Positions 44,083 to 51,188 of a stretch of 64,000 nt of DNA are shown in pieces. This stretch comes from Bacteroidota bacterium (lineage in GTDB: Bacteria > Bacteroidota > Bacteroidia > UKL13-3): NCBI GenBank assembly GCA_027488905.1, contig JAIYAT010000010.1, positions 300,702 through 364,701 on the forward strand. Direction: 5' to 3'. How positions within the stretch are numbered: the first letter of the stretch is position 1; each line of letters starts with the position of its first letter. The translations under genes and the position numbers were made by a program. Under the pieces are notes generated by a model. That model searched no databases and was not told the DNA's origin. It saw nothing but the letters and a program-made list of their open reading frames with translations.

Positions 44083-44440
44083 TTTTTTGGTTGATACTAA
44101 CATTGTTTTATACCTACTTTCTGGAAATACCACAATTGCTGAAATTATTGATGGTTCACAATTATATGTTTCCTTTATTACCCAGCTTGAATTACTTGGA
44201 TTTAAAGGGATTTCAGCAAAGGAGCAGCTTAAAGTTAAACAATTTTTAGAGGAATGTATTATTATTGATATTAATGAGGACATAAAAAGACTCACCATTG
44301 GTATAAAGCAAAAACATCAGATGAAATTGCCAGACAGCATAATTGCTGCAACCTCACGCTATATTGAAGTACCTTTATTAACCGCCGATAAAGGTTTTAG
44401 GAAAATAACTAAATTAAACCTGGCCTTGTTTGAGGAATAA
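44069..44440 (+). CDS. vapC: PIN-domain ribonuclease toxin (VapC-like)
   Basis: The protein has 123 residues. The acidic catalytic set of PIN nucleases is complete: Asp9 (VDTNIVLYLL), Glu41 (TQLELLG), Asp89 (LPDSIIAATS) and Asp107 (TADKGF). VapC-type toxins cleave tRNA or rRNA. The gene overlaps its antitoxin by 14 bp and ends before a clear terminator at 44585. It lies just outside the left end of the tRNA-Arg element. Confidence 0.9.
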   Translation: MSGRSFLVDTNIVLYLLSGNTTIAEIIDGSQLYVSFITQLELLGFKGISAKEQLKVKQFLEECIIIDINEDIKRLTIGIKQKHQMKLPDSIIAATSRYIEVPLLTADKGFRKITKLNLALFEE

Positions 44441-44584
44441 TCTAATCTGGGTGCAATACTTACCACCAATTTATTTTCAAAGACCTAAATTAAACCAATT
44501 TATAGGATTTAGTTATAGCTTTGTTTGGTGGAGGTGAAAAGTACGTGCATCTAATCCCATTTACATACTTTTTAGGATAGTCTC

Positions 44585-44626
44585 AAAAAAACGTCACAAG
44601 TTGCAAAAAGTTTGTGGCGTTTTTTG
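44585..44626 (+). terminator. Rho-independent terminator after vapC
   Basis: AAAAAACGTCACAA pairs with TTTGTGGCGTTTTTT around a GTTGCAAAAAG loop, and the U-run lies on the plus strand. It is 145 bp beyond the vapC stop. The rest of the gap 44441-44889 contains the tRNA-side terminator, the attL repeat and the integrase-proximal TGTCCCCT sites, listed separately. Confidence 0.75.
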
Positions 44627-44663
44627 TTGTTTTATGTCGTGTGGAACGAACATTTTTAACCAC

Positions 44664-44699
44664 AAAAAAAGCCTGGTTATCAATGATAATCAGGCTTTT
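44664..44699 (-). terminator. Original terminator of the tRNA-Arg gene, now displaced
   Basis: On the minus strand GCCTGATTATC-ATT-GATAACCAGGC is followed by TTTTTTT, a textbook terminator. It lies just beyond the attL repeat, where the uninterrupted tRNA-Arg gene would have ended, so it was probably that gene's terminator before the 6-kb element separated them. Confidence 0.7.
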
Positions 44700-44723
44700 A
44701 AGTGTTTTTACTCGAGTTGATAT

Positions 44724-44736
44724 GTAGTCCCTGAAG
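44724..44736. repeat. attL core repeat (13 bp)
   Basis: GTAGTCCCTGAAG is identical to the tRNA-Arg 3' end at 50785-50797. The flanking bases to the left (TAT) are the host's original sequence after the tRNA, so the host tRNA gene once ended GGGACTA-CATA with no encoded CCA. Confidence 0.8.
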
Positions 44737-44856
44737 AAATGAAACATATCTTATTAAGTTTAATCTAGATTTCCTTAATATGTAGTGTTTATAGGCTTTT
44801 TGTGCGTTTTACTAACAAATTCAAATTAACCAAAACAAGGTTAAACAAATATTTTT

Positions 44857-44879
44857 TGTCCCCTCATTTGTCCCCTGAA
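44857..44879. promoter_or_regulatory. Paired TGTCCCCT sites, left end
   Basis: TGTCCCCT occurs at 44857 and 44869, unit starts 12 bp apart, the second followed by GAA. The same pair with the same spacing is found near the right end at 50710-50732. The layout suggests arm-type binding sites of the integrase or excisionase. The left pair ends 10 bp before the integrase start and could also autoregulate it. Confidence 0.65.
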
Positions 44880-44889
44880 TAATTATGGC

Positions 44890-46143
44890 ATGGTAATATC
44901 AATTACTCATAATATGCCAGAAGCTAGATTTGTTTTGAAAGAACCAGAGGCCAAAGAGCCAACCCTTATTTATTTATTTTATAACTTTAGCTATAAGAGG
45001 TTAAAATATTCTACTGGTGAAAAGATTTTGCCTAGATATTGGAACTCCAAAGAACAGAAAGCCAAACAAATTAAAGATTTTCAGGAATCTACAGAATTAA
45101 ATGTTAGGCTCAAAAATATTGAGACTTCAGTCAATGATATTTACAGAAAGTTAGTAAATGATGGAATTGAACCTAGTCCAGAAAAACTACGTGAAATTTT
45201 AAATAATGAGTTGATAGGAAAAAAGCCTAAAAATAAAACAACTTTGTTTGAATTTATAGACACATTTATTGAAGAGGCTAAGCTTATCAAAAAACAAGGA
45301 ACCTATAAAACCTACATTACATTTAAAAACCATCTTACAGAATTCGCCAGGAAGAAGAACAAAAGCTTAAATTTTGATGATATTAATCTTGAGTTCTACT
45401 CTGAAATAATTTCCTACCTAACTAATGAAATAAAACTAAGTCCAAATTCAATAGGCTCATTTATTAAAAATCTAAAATCTGTTTTAAATGAAGCAACTGA
45501 AAGAGGGTTGAATAAGAATCTTGAATTTAGGAAAAGGAAGTTTACTAAGCCAAATGAGGTAACTGAGAAAATTTACTTGACAATAGAGGATTTGTCAAAG
45601 ATTTATGAACTTGACTTAAGCAAAACCCCAAAATTAGAGAGAACTAGGGATTTATTCATTATAGGCTGCCATACTGGATTAAGGTTTTCAGATTATGTTC
45701 AATTGAAAAAAGAAAATATTGTAGATGGAAATAAACTTAAAATAAAAGCAATTAAAACAAATCAGCTTTCATACATCCCTCTCAATCCAGTTGTTTTAGA
45801 AATATTAAATAAATATTCCTTTCAATTACCTAAGGTGATTTCAAATCAAAAGATGAATGAATACCTTAAGGAAATTGGAAAACTTGCAAATTTGAATGAG
45901 TCAATTACAATAAATTCAATTAAGGGAGGAGCTAAACAACAAATTCTGTTTAAAAAATATGAATTGATTTCAACTCATTGTGCTCGAAGAAGTTTTGCCA
46001 CAAATGCCTTTTTAGCAAATGTTCCAATAGTTAGTTTGATGAAAATTACTGGGCATTCTCAGGAAAAAACATTCCTCCAATATATAAGAATTTCGCAAGA
46101 AGAGAACGCAAACATTTTATTAAACCACCCATTTTTTAATTAA
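44890..46143 (+). CDS. int: Tyrosine recombinase/integrase
   Basis: The protein has 417 residues. An N-terminal arm-binding domain (about 15-60) and a SAM-like core-binding domain (about 112-205) precede the catalytic domain, with Arg in CHTGLRFSDY near 262, HCARRSF near 364, GHS near 387 and the nucleophile Tyr in FLQYIRIS near 398. This is the layout of Bacteroidota integrative-element integrases. It lies 150 bp inside attL, as is typical, and should catalyse recombination at the tRNA-Arg 3' end. Confidence 0.93.
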   Translation: MVISITHNMPEARFVLKEPEAKEPTLIYLFYNFSYKRLKYSTGEKILPRYWNSKEQKAKQIKDFQESTELNVRLKNIETSVNDIYRKLVNDGIEPSPEKLREILNNELIGKKPKNKTTLFEFIDTFIEEAKLIKKQGTYKTYITFKNHLTEFARKKNKSLNFDDINLEFYSEIISYLTNEIKLSPNSIGSFIKNLKSVLNEATERGLNKNLEFRKRKFTKPNEVTEKIYLTIEDLSKIYELDLSKTPKLERTRDLFIIGCHTGLRFSDYVQLKKENIVDGNKLKIKAIKTNQLSYIPLNPVVLEILNKYSFQLPKVISNQKMNEYLKEIGKLANLNESITINSIKGGAKQQILFKKYELISTHCARRSFATNAFLANVPIVSLMKITGHSQEKTFLQYIRISQEENANILLNHPFFN

Positions 46144-46144
46144 T

Positions 46145-46870
46145 ATGAATAATAAGGAATTTTTAGATATACATAAAAAGAAATATGCTATAAAGCCACA
46201 TCCATCTAGTGGGTATTTTGGCTTATCTGAAACAGATTATTTTAGAACAAATCAAGGGATGTCTTTTATTCAAAAAATAAATGAAACTCATCCACATAGT
46301 TTTAAAACTTTAGTTAATTCATTTAATTCTATTGCATTAAAAGTTCATGATAAGAGTGAGATTGTAAAAAAGCACCTTGAAAATATTAGTCATACTTTAC
46401 GAAATAAAGAAAATGACAATAGTTTTATCAATGCTTTTAATAACTATCTAGAATCAAGGATTGAAGTTGATTTTAATAAGACTAATTATTCAGAGGTTGA
46501 ATTATATCAAGTTTATTATGGGGTAGAACTTGCAAAATATAAAGTGTTTTTAGAGGAATGTGTATTTAAAGAAAAAGAGGAAAAGTTGAAAATAGAATTA
46601 ACACTACCTCAACAAATTTTACTATTAGAAAAGCTTGGAATAATAGAATTTTTGAGAAATAAATCAATTTCAGGCGAATCCTTAAATGAATTATTAAACA
46701 GAATTACAGGCAAATCAAAAGACAATATCAAAAAAGAATTAAATAAGAAAATATCTGAACGCATAAAGAAAAATCAAACTAGGGCATATTTAGAAATGCT
46801 TAGTCAAGATTTTACAAGAATGGGTTTAACAGAAGAAGCAAAACAGATAAAAAAAGACCTTGATAAATAA
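46145..46870 (+). CDS. Hypothetical helical protein of the element
   Basis: The protein has 241 residues, mostly helical and rich in Lys and Glu. The central phrase LTLPQQILLLEKLGIIEFL is often seen in Bacteroidota mobile-element proteins located after an integrase, including some RteC-like ones. I cannot assign a function. It starts 1 bp after the integrase stop and is followed by a hairpin at 46881-46913, so the two form one transcript. Confidence 0.65.
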   Translation: MNNKEFLDIHKKKYAIKPHPSSGYFGLSETDYFRTNQGMSFIQKINETHPHSFKTLVNSFNSIALKVHDKSEIVKKHLENISHTLRNKENDNSFINAFNNYLESRIEVDFNKTNYSEVELYQVYYGVELAKYKVFLEECVFKEKEEKLKIELTLPQQILLLEKLGIIEFLRNKSISGESLNELLNRITGKSKDNIKKELNKKISERIKKNQTRAYLEMLSQDFTRMGLTEEAKQIKKDLDK

Positions 46871-46880
46871 GATTTTATAA

Positions 46881-46913
46881 AAAAGGGGTACCCCAAATAA
46901 CCTACCCCTCTTT
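46881..46913 (+). terminator. Hairpin after the integrase operon
   Basis: AAAAGGGGTA at 46881-46890 pairs with TACCCCTCTTT at 46903-46913, giving a GC core with A/U flanks, 11 bp after the stop codon. It probably ends the integrase transcript and insulates the replication genes that follow. Confidence 0.6.
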
Positions 46914-46956
46914 CCTATTTGACACAGATTTGTGGCATGATTTAACGAAATAAATT

Positions 46957-47274
46957 ATGTCACAAATTCTATTAACAAACCTTTCCCCAGTTCAGCTCAA
47001 GGAGTTGGTTCTGGAAGCTTTAAGGGAGTTGAATCCACTTCAATCCCAAATGAAAATTAATTCAGCTATTGATGCTGAAAAATACCTCACTAGAAAAGAG
47101 GTTGCAAGCTACCTGCAAATTTCCTTGCCAACACTTCACGAGTATTCAAAAAAGGAAATCCTTAAATCTTATAGGATAGGCAGCAAAGTGCGTTACAAAG
47201 CTTCTGAAGTAGAAACTGCACTTAAGGAACGTGTTTGCTCATTTCAAAGAAAAGGAGGCAATTTTGGAGCGTAA
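46957..47274 (+). CDS. Excisionase-type helix-turn-helix protein
   Basis: The protein has 105 residues. A MerR/Xis-type winged helix (YLTRKEVASYLQISLPTLHEYSKKEILKSYRIGSKVRYKASEVETAL, about 47-92) is the classic helix_turn_helix domain of Bacteroidota element excisionases. It may direct excision with the integrase or control replication genes. A short gene follows with an 11-bp overlap. Confidence 0.8.
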   Translation: MSQILLTNLSPVQLKELVLEALRELNPLQSQMKINSAIDAEKYLTRKEVASYLQISLPTLHEYSKKEILKSYRIGSKVRYKASEVETALKERVCSFQRKGGNFGA

Positions 47275-47482
47275 AAACGATTACTCTGCGGTTGTATTTT
47301 TCAATACCGAAGCTCCCAAGAGATGGAATTATGTTCATAAGCTTACCGACTTTGAAAAGTTTCTAAATGATAAGCATTCTGATTGGAAGTATATGAATAT
47401 TTATAACCGAAGAACTAAGGCATTTATACAGCGCTTTTACAAGGGTAATTTTATCCCACATTTCATTCAACTACCCTCTTAA
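47264..47482 (+). CDS. Small hypothetical protein of the element
   Basis: The protein has about 72 residues from TTG 47264, overlapping the HTH gene by 11 bp; a longer frame opens at 47231. The sequence (YSAVVFFNTEAPKRWNYVHKLTDFEKFLNDKH) has aromatic residues and no membrane segment. I recognise no family. The coding potential looks real because the frame is in the gap between two same-strand element genes and the gap has no other use. Confidence 0.5.
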   Translation: MERKNDYSAVVFFNTEAPKRWNYVHKLTDFEKFLNDKHSDWKYMNIYNRRTKAFIQRFYKGNFIPHFIQLPS

Positions 47483-47537
47483 CCTTTAATAATACCTTTA
47501 TTAATGGTTTTAATAATCCTTCAACGATTGCGAATTT

Positions 47538-48467
47538 ATGCTTGTCAAAAACTCCTTTGGTATTAGTGCTGTACTAGGTAACAAACAATCCATCAATATA
47601 AAAGAAAATGACTTTACTGGCTCAGCTTTGAACAGAAAAAAAATATCAGAATTTGAAAAAGAAAAAAGAAAAGAAAAAGCGAAGATAAAGAGGGTAGAAA
47701 CTCGAGAGGGCACTCTGCCTCCTGAGCCTTCCACATTTATAGATTATGAAACGGGTGAAGAAATTCAAATTGAATCTGTCCCAAAACTTAAATCTATGTC
47801 CCAGCGCACAAAATCAAAAATTAGAAAGAAAGTTATGGCTTTTGCCCAATTGCAAAAGAAGCTTACGTTTATTACGCTAACTTTTGTGAACCTAGTTTCT
47901 GATGAAAAAGCGGTTAAAATTTTAAAACGTTTTTTAGACAATATGAAAAAGGGAAAGGAAGATTTTGATTATCTCTGGGTTGCTGAAAGGCAAACTAATA
48001 ACGAGGTATTTGAGGGAAACATCCATTTCCATTTGATAACAGATAAATTCTGGGATATTAAAAAAGTTTGGAAATACTGGATAGAACTGCAAGCTAAAAG
48101 CGGAATATTTCCAAGAGATGAAAAATTTAAACCATCCTCAGCTTTTGATGTAAAAAGAATTGCTTCAAAAAATCCAAGGTCTATTTCTTCCTACTTAACA
48201 AAGTACATTACCAAGAATATGGCTGAATTTAATTGTCAGGTTTGGAATTGCTCAAAAGGGATTTCTAATTTATATACGGGCTTTTATACTGGAATGGAAT
48301 TCTTAGAAGAGTTGCAAAGATTAAAAGGCAAAGAGATAAAAGAAATACCAATGGAATATACAACCCTCCATCTCATACCATTAGACAAAACAACATTTAG
48401 GTTTTATGACCGGCTAAGAGAAAAAAATCAATCCTTAAAATATAATCAAACACAAAATGAAAAATAG
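47538..48467 (+). CDS. HUH-type replication initiation protein
   Basis: The protein has 309 residues. Rolling-circle Rep motifs are visible: motif 1 LTFITLTFVN near 112, motif 2 GNIHFHLI near 161 (His-x-His), and motif 3 ISSYLTKYITKNM near 217 with two Tyr and the Lys. Before them lies a basic region rich in Lys and Glu (about 35-60). It should nick one strand at an origin and begin replication or mobilisation. Its presence suggests the element can replicate as a circle after excision. Confidence 0.82.
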   Translation: MLVKNSFGISAVLGNKQSINIKENDFTGSALNRKKISEFEKEKRKEKAKIKRVETREGTLPPEPSTFIDYETGEEIQIESVPKLKSMSQRTKSKIRKKVMAFAQLQKKLTFITLTFVNLVSDEKAVKILKRFLDNMKKGKEDFDYLWVAERQTNNEVFEGNIHFHLITDKFWDIKKVWKYWIELQAKSGIFPRDEKFKPSSAFDVKRIASKNPRSISSYLTKYITKNMAEFNCQVWNCSKGISNLYTGFYTGMEFLEELQRLKGKEIKEIPMEYTTLHLIPLDKTTFRFYDRLREKNQSLKYNQTQNEK

Positions 48468-48669
48468 AATAGAAAGAGAATTTATTAGAAATAATCAACC
48501 ATTTATTGCATTTTATAAAATGTCAGATGGTAGTTTAAAATGCAATTTTTCGGCAATAACTGGTGAAGAAATGTATATTGTTTTACTTGCGTTTCAAGAG
48601 ATACCTGAATTAATGAATGCCTTTGAAAAAGTAATTTCTATGGCGAAAGACGGAACATTTATAGATTAA
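48457..48669 (+). CDS. Small hypothetical protein after rep
   Basis: The protein has 70 residues, starting MKNRIEREFIRNNQPFIAFYKMSDGSLKCNF and ending FEKVISMAKDGTFID. It overlaps the rep stop by 11 bp, which supports a real, coupled gene. It looks like a compact alpha/beta domain with no known motif. A regulator of Rep or of copy number would fit the position but is speculation. Confidence 0.55.
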   Translation: MKNRIEREFIRNNQPFIAFYKMSDGSLKCNFSAITGEEMYIVLLAFQEIPELMNAFEKVISMAKDGTFID

Positions 48670-48700
48670 CATATGAAAACAATTAATTTGAATAAATTCC

Positions 48701-49603
48701 TTATTTCCAATGTCCTTCATCCTCCATAATATCAAAAAAGGAATACTCATGAATCAAAGTAATATTATGCCCCTTTTTACGAAGCTCTAAGGCTTTTTCA
48801 ACCTTACGACCATAACAAGCAAATGCCCAAGCTTGGTTTCCATTATCTCCGATTACTAAATAATCTGTTTTCATTGATGGATTTTCATTTATTATGCAAC
48901 CAATTTCAAGGAGTTTGCTTTGAACTTCTTTTCTCCGACCTCTTTGAAGTTCTCCAGTAATACAAAAAGATTTTCCAACAAATTCAACTATAGGATTACT
49001 TGTACAAATTGCTGATACCTTAGTTCCCTCAATGGAATTCAAGATTTCATATTTGGTTTTTTCATTTTTTATAGAAGCGAAATCATTAAAATAAGCCATC
49101 AACCTATTTCTTTCATTATCATCAATTATTCCATCACTAGTAATATCCAAAATAAGGCTTGAAATTTCATCATAAGGGTAATATGATGACAGATGTTCAT
49201 TTTCATTTAACCATGATTTGAGGCCGTCAATTTCTTTATCAGTAATAAATCCATCTGCAAGAATTCCATGGCAAATTCCATGTAAAATTTGAATGTCACT
49301 TGTTACTGCATTATAATAAATATTATCATTATCAAATTTTTGACAAAGCCAATATAAGTCTTCAATTACTCCACTATTGACGCCCTCATCATTTATTGAA
49401 TAATTGATTTCATTAATCAATTCTTTGAATGGGTTTCTCCTAATTAAATGATAATGTTCATTAGCCCATGTTTGTAATTCTGCAATTTCAATGGGGTTAA
49501 TAATTTGGTCAATATTAATTCCTTGCAATATTCCTTTCAGGGTACTAATTGCCTTATCTGCCTCACTTTTGGCAGTATATAATAAATAATTTTTGTTATG
49601 CAT
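48701..49603 (-). CDS. Helical (TerB-like) protein with C-terminal BRCT domain, cargo gene
   Basis: The protein has 300 residues. The N-terminal 190 are helical, with acidic ADGFITDKEIDGLKSWL and DGIIDDNERNRLMAYF loops resembling TerB-type or EF-like repeats. The C-terminal BRCT domain (about 210-290) has FVGKSFCITGELQRGRRKEVQ, IGCIINENPSMKTDYLVIG and KVEKALELRKKGHNITLIHEYSF, close to the DNA ligase/RFC BRCT type that can bind DNA ends. It is the last gene of the cargo operon. A defence or DNA-end-sensing role is possible. Confidence 0.8.
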   Translation of the reverse strand: MHNKNYLLYTAKSEADKAISTLKGILQGINIDQIINPIEIAELQTWANEHYHLIRRNPFKELINEINYSINDEGVNSGVIEDLYWLCQKFDNDNIYYNAVTSDIQILHGICHGILADGFITDKEIDGLKSWLNENEHLSSYYPYDEISSLILDITSDGIIDDNERNRLMAYFNDFASIKNEKTKYEILNSIEGTKVSAICTSNPIVEFVGKSFCITGELQRGRRKEVQSKLLEIGCIINENPSMKTDYLVIGDNGNQAWAFACYGRKVEKALELRKKGHNITLIHEYSFFDIMEDEGHWK

Positions 49604-49630
49604 ATTAAAAATATTTTAGGAAGTTAAAAT

Positions 49631-50038
49631 TTAATCATTTCCAAAATTATATATGCCTACCAATAGTGCACCTAAAATTCCTGTTCCAAGAATTATAATT
49701 AGCTCAATATGAGTTAGGGGCAAAGTTGAGGACAATTTACCCAGTACTTCAGAAATTGAGAACCCTAATAAAAATGCTCCAACAGAAGATAATGTGTTGG
49801 CAACTTTGGTCGAACGTTTTGTAGTAAGTTTATTAACAGCCTCCTCAACATTTGATTTTGAAATCAAATCGCTTTGATTCTTTTGAGACAACCTAAACGA
49901 CTCATTAACAATTAACTCTAGATAATCGCAAATTTCAAATTTAAGGGATTCAAAGCCCTCTTTGCTAAATTTTGAATTGCTTTCAAAATCAAAAGTTTTG
50001 GTGCTTTGAGAAATTATTTCTTCAATGGTTTTATTCAT
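49631..50038 (-). CDS. Two-TM protein with histone-fold-like N-terminal domain, cargo gene
   Basis: The protein has 135 residues. About 75 cytoplasmic residues precede two membrane segments (about 82-102 and 110-130). The soluble part, ICDYLELIVNESFRLSQKNQ then ISKSNVEEAVNKL, has the spacing of a histone-fold core helix followed by a helix starting after a Ser-x-x-x-V-x-x-A pattern. That likeness is by eye only. It overlaps the upstream gene by 8 bp. Confidence 0.6.
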   Translation of the reverse strand: MNKTIEEIISQSTKTFDFESNSKFSKEGFESLKFEICDYLELIVNESFRLSQKNQSDLISKSNVEEAVNKLTTKRSTKVANTLSSVGAFLLGFSISEVLGKLSSTLPLTHIELIIILGTGILGALLVGIYNFGND

Positions 50039-50681
50039 GTTTGGCTGGGTTCAGGTGAGAATTGTTTAGAGAATTTAATAAATTAAATTTAAACTTTAAA
50101 ACTATTTGATTATCCTCAGATGTTAGTTTTTTTATTCCTATTGGAATAATTAATAATCTACCCAAATTTATGGTAGTCACAGTTAATAAGGAATAAAATG
50201 AAAGTAATTTTTCCTCATTGAAATTCTCAAGAAAAGAGCCCCCAAAAATCAATTGACCTATTAAAAAAAATAAAAATAAAATAATAATTGAAATGCTCGA
50301 TGCTCTTTCCCTTACAACATAATCCAATAACCTATCTATTTCTTTATTTATTTGAACAATGCTAGAGAATTTTTTGAAATTTGGACTTAGGCTTGAATCA
50401 GTCCACTCGCGTATTGGAGGGATTTTGGTTAAACGCCTTATTGTAAAATGGGTGAAAACATAACTAAAAGAATAAGCTCCAAAACATATTGAAGTTAAAA
50501 TTAAAGAATTAAATTTCAATATTCCTATAAAGGTAAATATAAGAATAATTATTACCATAAGAAGGATAGCTAAATTGAAACGAATGCTAATATTTACGTT
50601 TTGCTTTAGTAAATTCTGTATTTCATTTAAATAAAATAAACTAAATTGAAATTTAGGATTGTCTTTTAGTTTCATTTTCAA
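50031..50681 (-). CDS. Four-TM membrane protein, cargo gene
   Basis: The protein has 216 residues with four membrane segments (about 34-52, 60-77, 128-147 and 160-185) and a conserved-looking basic loop (IRRLTKIPPIREWTDSSLSP) between the second and third. I do not recognise the family; SLATT-type proteins have a similar size and layout. It is the first gene of the minus-strand cargo operon and begins 30 bp from the right-end TGTCCCCT sites. Confidence 0.6.
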   Translation of the reverse strand: MKMKLKDNPKFQFSLFYLNEIQNLLKQNVNISIRFNLAILLMVIIILIFTFIGILKFNSLILTSICFGAYSFSYVFTHFTIRRLTKIPPIREWTDSSLSPNFKKFSSIVQINKEIDRLLDYVVRERASSISIIILFLFFLIGQLIFGGSFLENFNEEKLLSFYSLLTVTTINLGRLLIIPIGIKKLTSEDNQIVLKFKFNLLNSLNNSHLNPAKHE

Positions 50682-50709
50682 ATATATTAAAATTCACTTT
50701 ATGAAAAAA

Positions 50710-50732
50710 TGTCCCCTCCGATGTCCCCTGAA
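50710..50732. promoter_or_regulatory. Paired TGTCCCCT sites, right end
   Basis: TGTCCCCT at 50710 and 50722, unit starts 12 bp apart, the second followed by GAA, match the left-end pair in sequence, spacing and orientation. They lie 53-75 bp inside attR. They are candidate integrase/Xis arm sites. Confidence 0.65.
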
Positions 50733-50735
50733 AAT

Positions 50736-50767
50736 AAAAAGCCTGCCAAACTAACTGTCTGACAGGC
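50736..50767 (-). terminator. Element-borne terminator for tRNA-Arg
   Basis: On the minus strand GCCTGTC pairs with GGCAGGC around a 17-base loop and is followed by TTTTTATTTT. It lies 15 bp after the end of the tRNA gene and is inside the element, so it replaces the host terminator now stranded at 44664-44699. Confidence 0.65.
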
Positions 50768-50782
50768 CTTCTGACAAAATGC

Positions 50783-50859
50783 TGGTAGTCCCTGAAGGAC
50801 TCGAACCTTCGACCTACGGTTTAGAAAACCGTTGCTCTATCCAGCTGAGCTAAGAGACC
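50783..50859 (-). tRNA. tRNA-Arg (anticodon TCT)
   Basis: The minus strand folds as a complete cloverleaf: acceptor GGTCTCT/AGGGACT, D-arm GCTC/GAGC, anticodon arm ACGGT-TTTCTAA-ACCGT giving TCT, T-arm GAAGG-TTCGAGT-CCTTC, discriminator A, and an encoded CCA at 50783-50785. It is the attachment site of the element: the last 13 bases are the attR core, and the CCA lies on the element side of it. Confidence 0.95.
50785..50797. repeat. attR core repeat within tRNA-Arg
   Basis: GTAGTCCCTGAAG is identical to 44724-44736 and covers the end of the T-stem and the acceptor 3' strand, the usual crossover place for tRNA-targeting tyrosine integrases. Confidence 0.8.
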
Positions 50860-50887
50860 AATTTTGTTTGCACCCTTGCAAACTTTG

Positions 50888-50961
50888 TAGCGGGAAGCAG
50901 AATCGAACTGCCGACCTTAGGGTTATGAATCCTACGCTCTAACCATCTGAGCTATCCCGCC
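50888..50961 (-). tRNA. tRNA-Met (anticodon CAT)
   Basis: The minus strand folds with acceptor GGCGGGA/TCCCGCT, D-arm GCTC/GAGC, anticodon loop TTCATAA (CAT), T-arm GGCAG-TTCGATT-CTGCT and discriminator A. CCA is not encoded (ACAAA follows). The last anticodon-stem pair is A-C, a mismatch. The sequence fits elongator Met; a CAT tRNA could also be the lysidine-type Ile. It is 28 bp upstream of tRNA-Arg, and both are probably one transcript. Confidence 0.9.
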
Positions 50962-51188
50962 ATAATTTTGAGTTCCTTTTTCATTTTTAACCCATTTAGC
51001 AATTCAAATGTTTAAATCCAAATTCCAGTAACTTCAACCCACTTTCTAAAGAACTATTCCTTTTGAAGACTTCTAAATTTCCTCCAACGGGCTGCAAATG
51101 TAAAATAGTTTAGCTAGAATGAAAAATTGTTTTTCAAAAAATTGCATCATTCAATTTTTTTTTATTTTGCATTGCTTATTTAAATCAA

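Larger units (their letters stand above)
44724..50797. mobile_element. Integrative element inserted in tRNA-Arg(TCT), about 6.07 kb
   Basis: Perfect 13-bp direct repeats GTAGTCCCTGAAG at 44724-44736 and 50785-50797 bound the element; the right copy is the 3' end of an intact tRNA-Arg gene. Inside are a tyrosine integrase next to one end, an HTH excisionase-like gene, an HUH replication initiator and a three-gene cargo operon. Paired TGTCCCCT motifs lie near both ends. No conjugation genes are present, so it is likely a mobilisable or plasmid-like integrated element that depends on helper functions. The word GGTTTGAACC is absent from it. Confidence 0.85.

Noticed and set aside
43913..44896. 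Shared 12-mer ATGGCATGGTAA at the antitoxin and integrase starts
   Set aside because: The match is 12 bases with no similarity on either side, and both begin at a start codon where such words are favoured. Probably chance.
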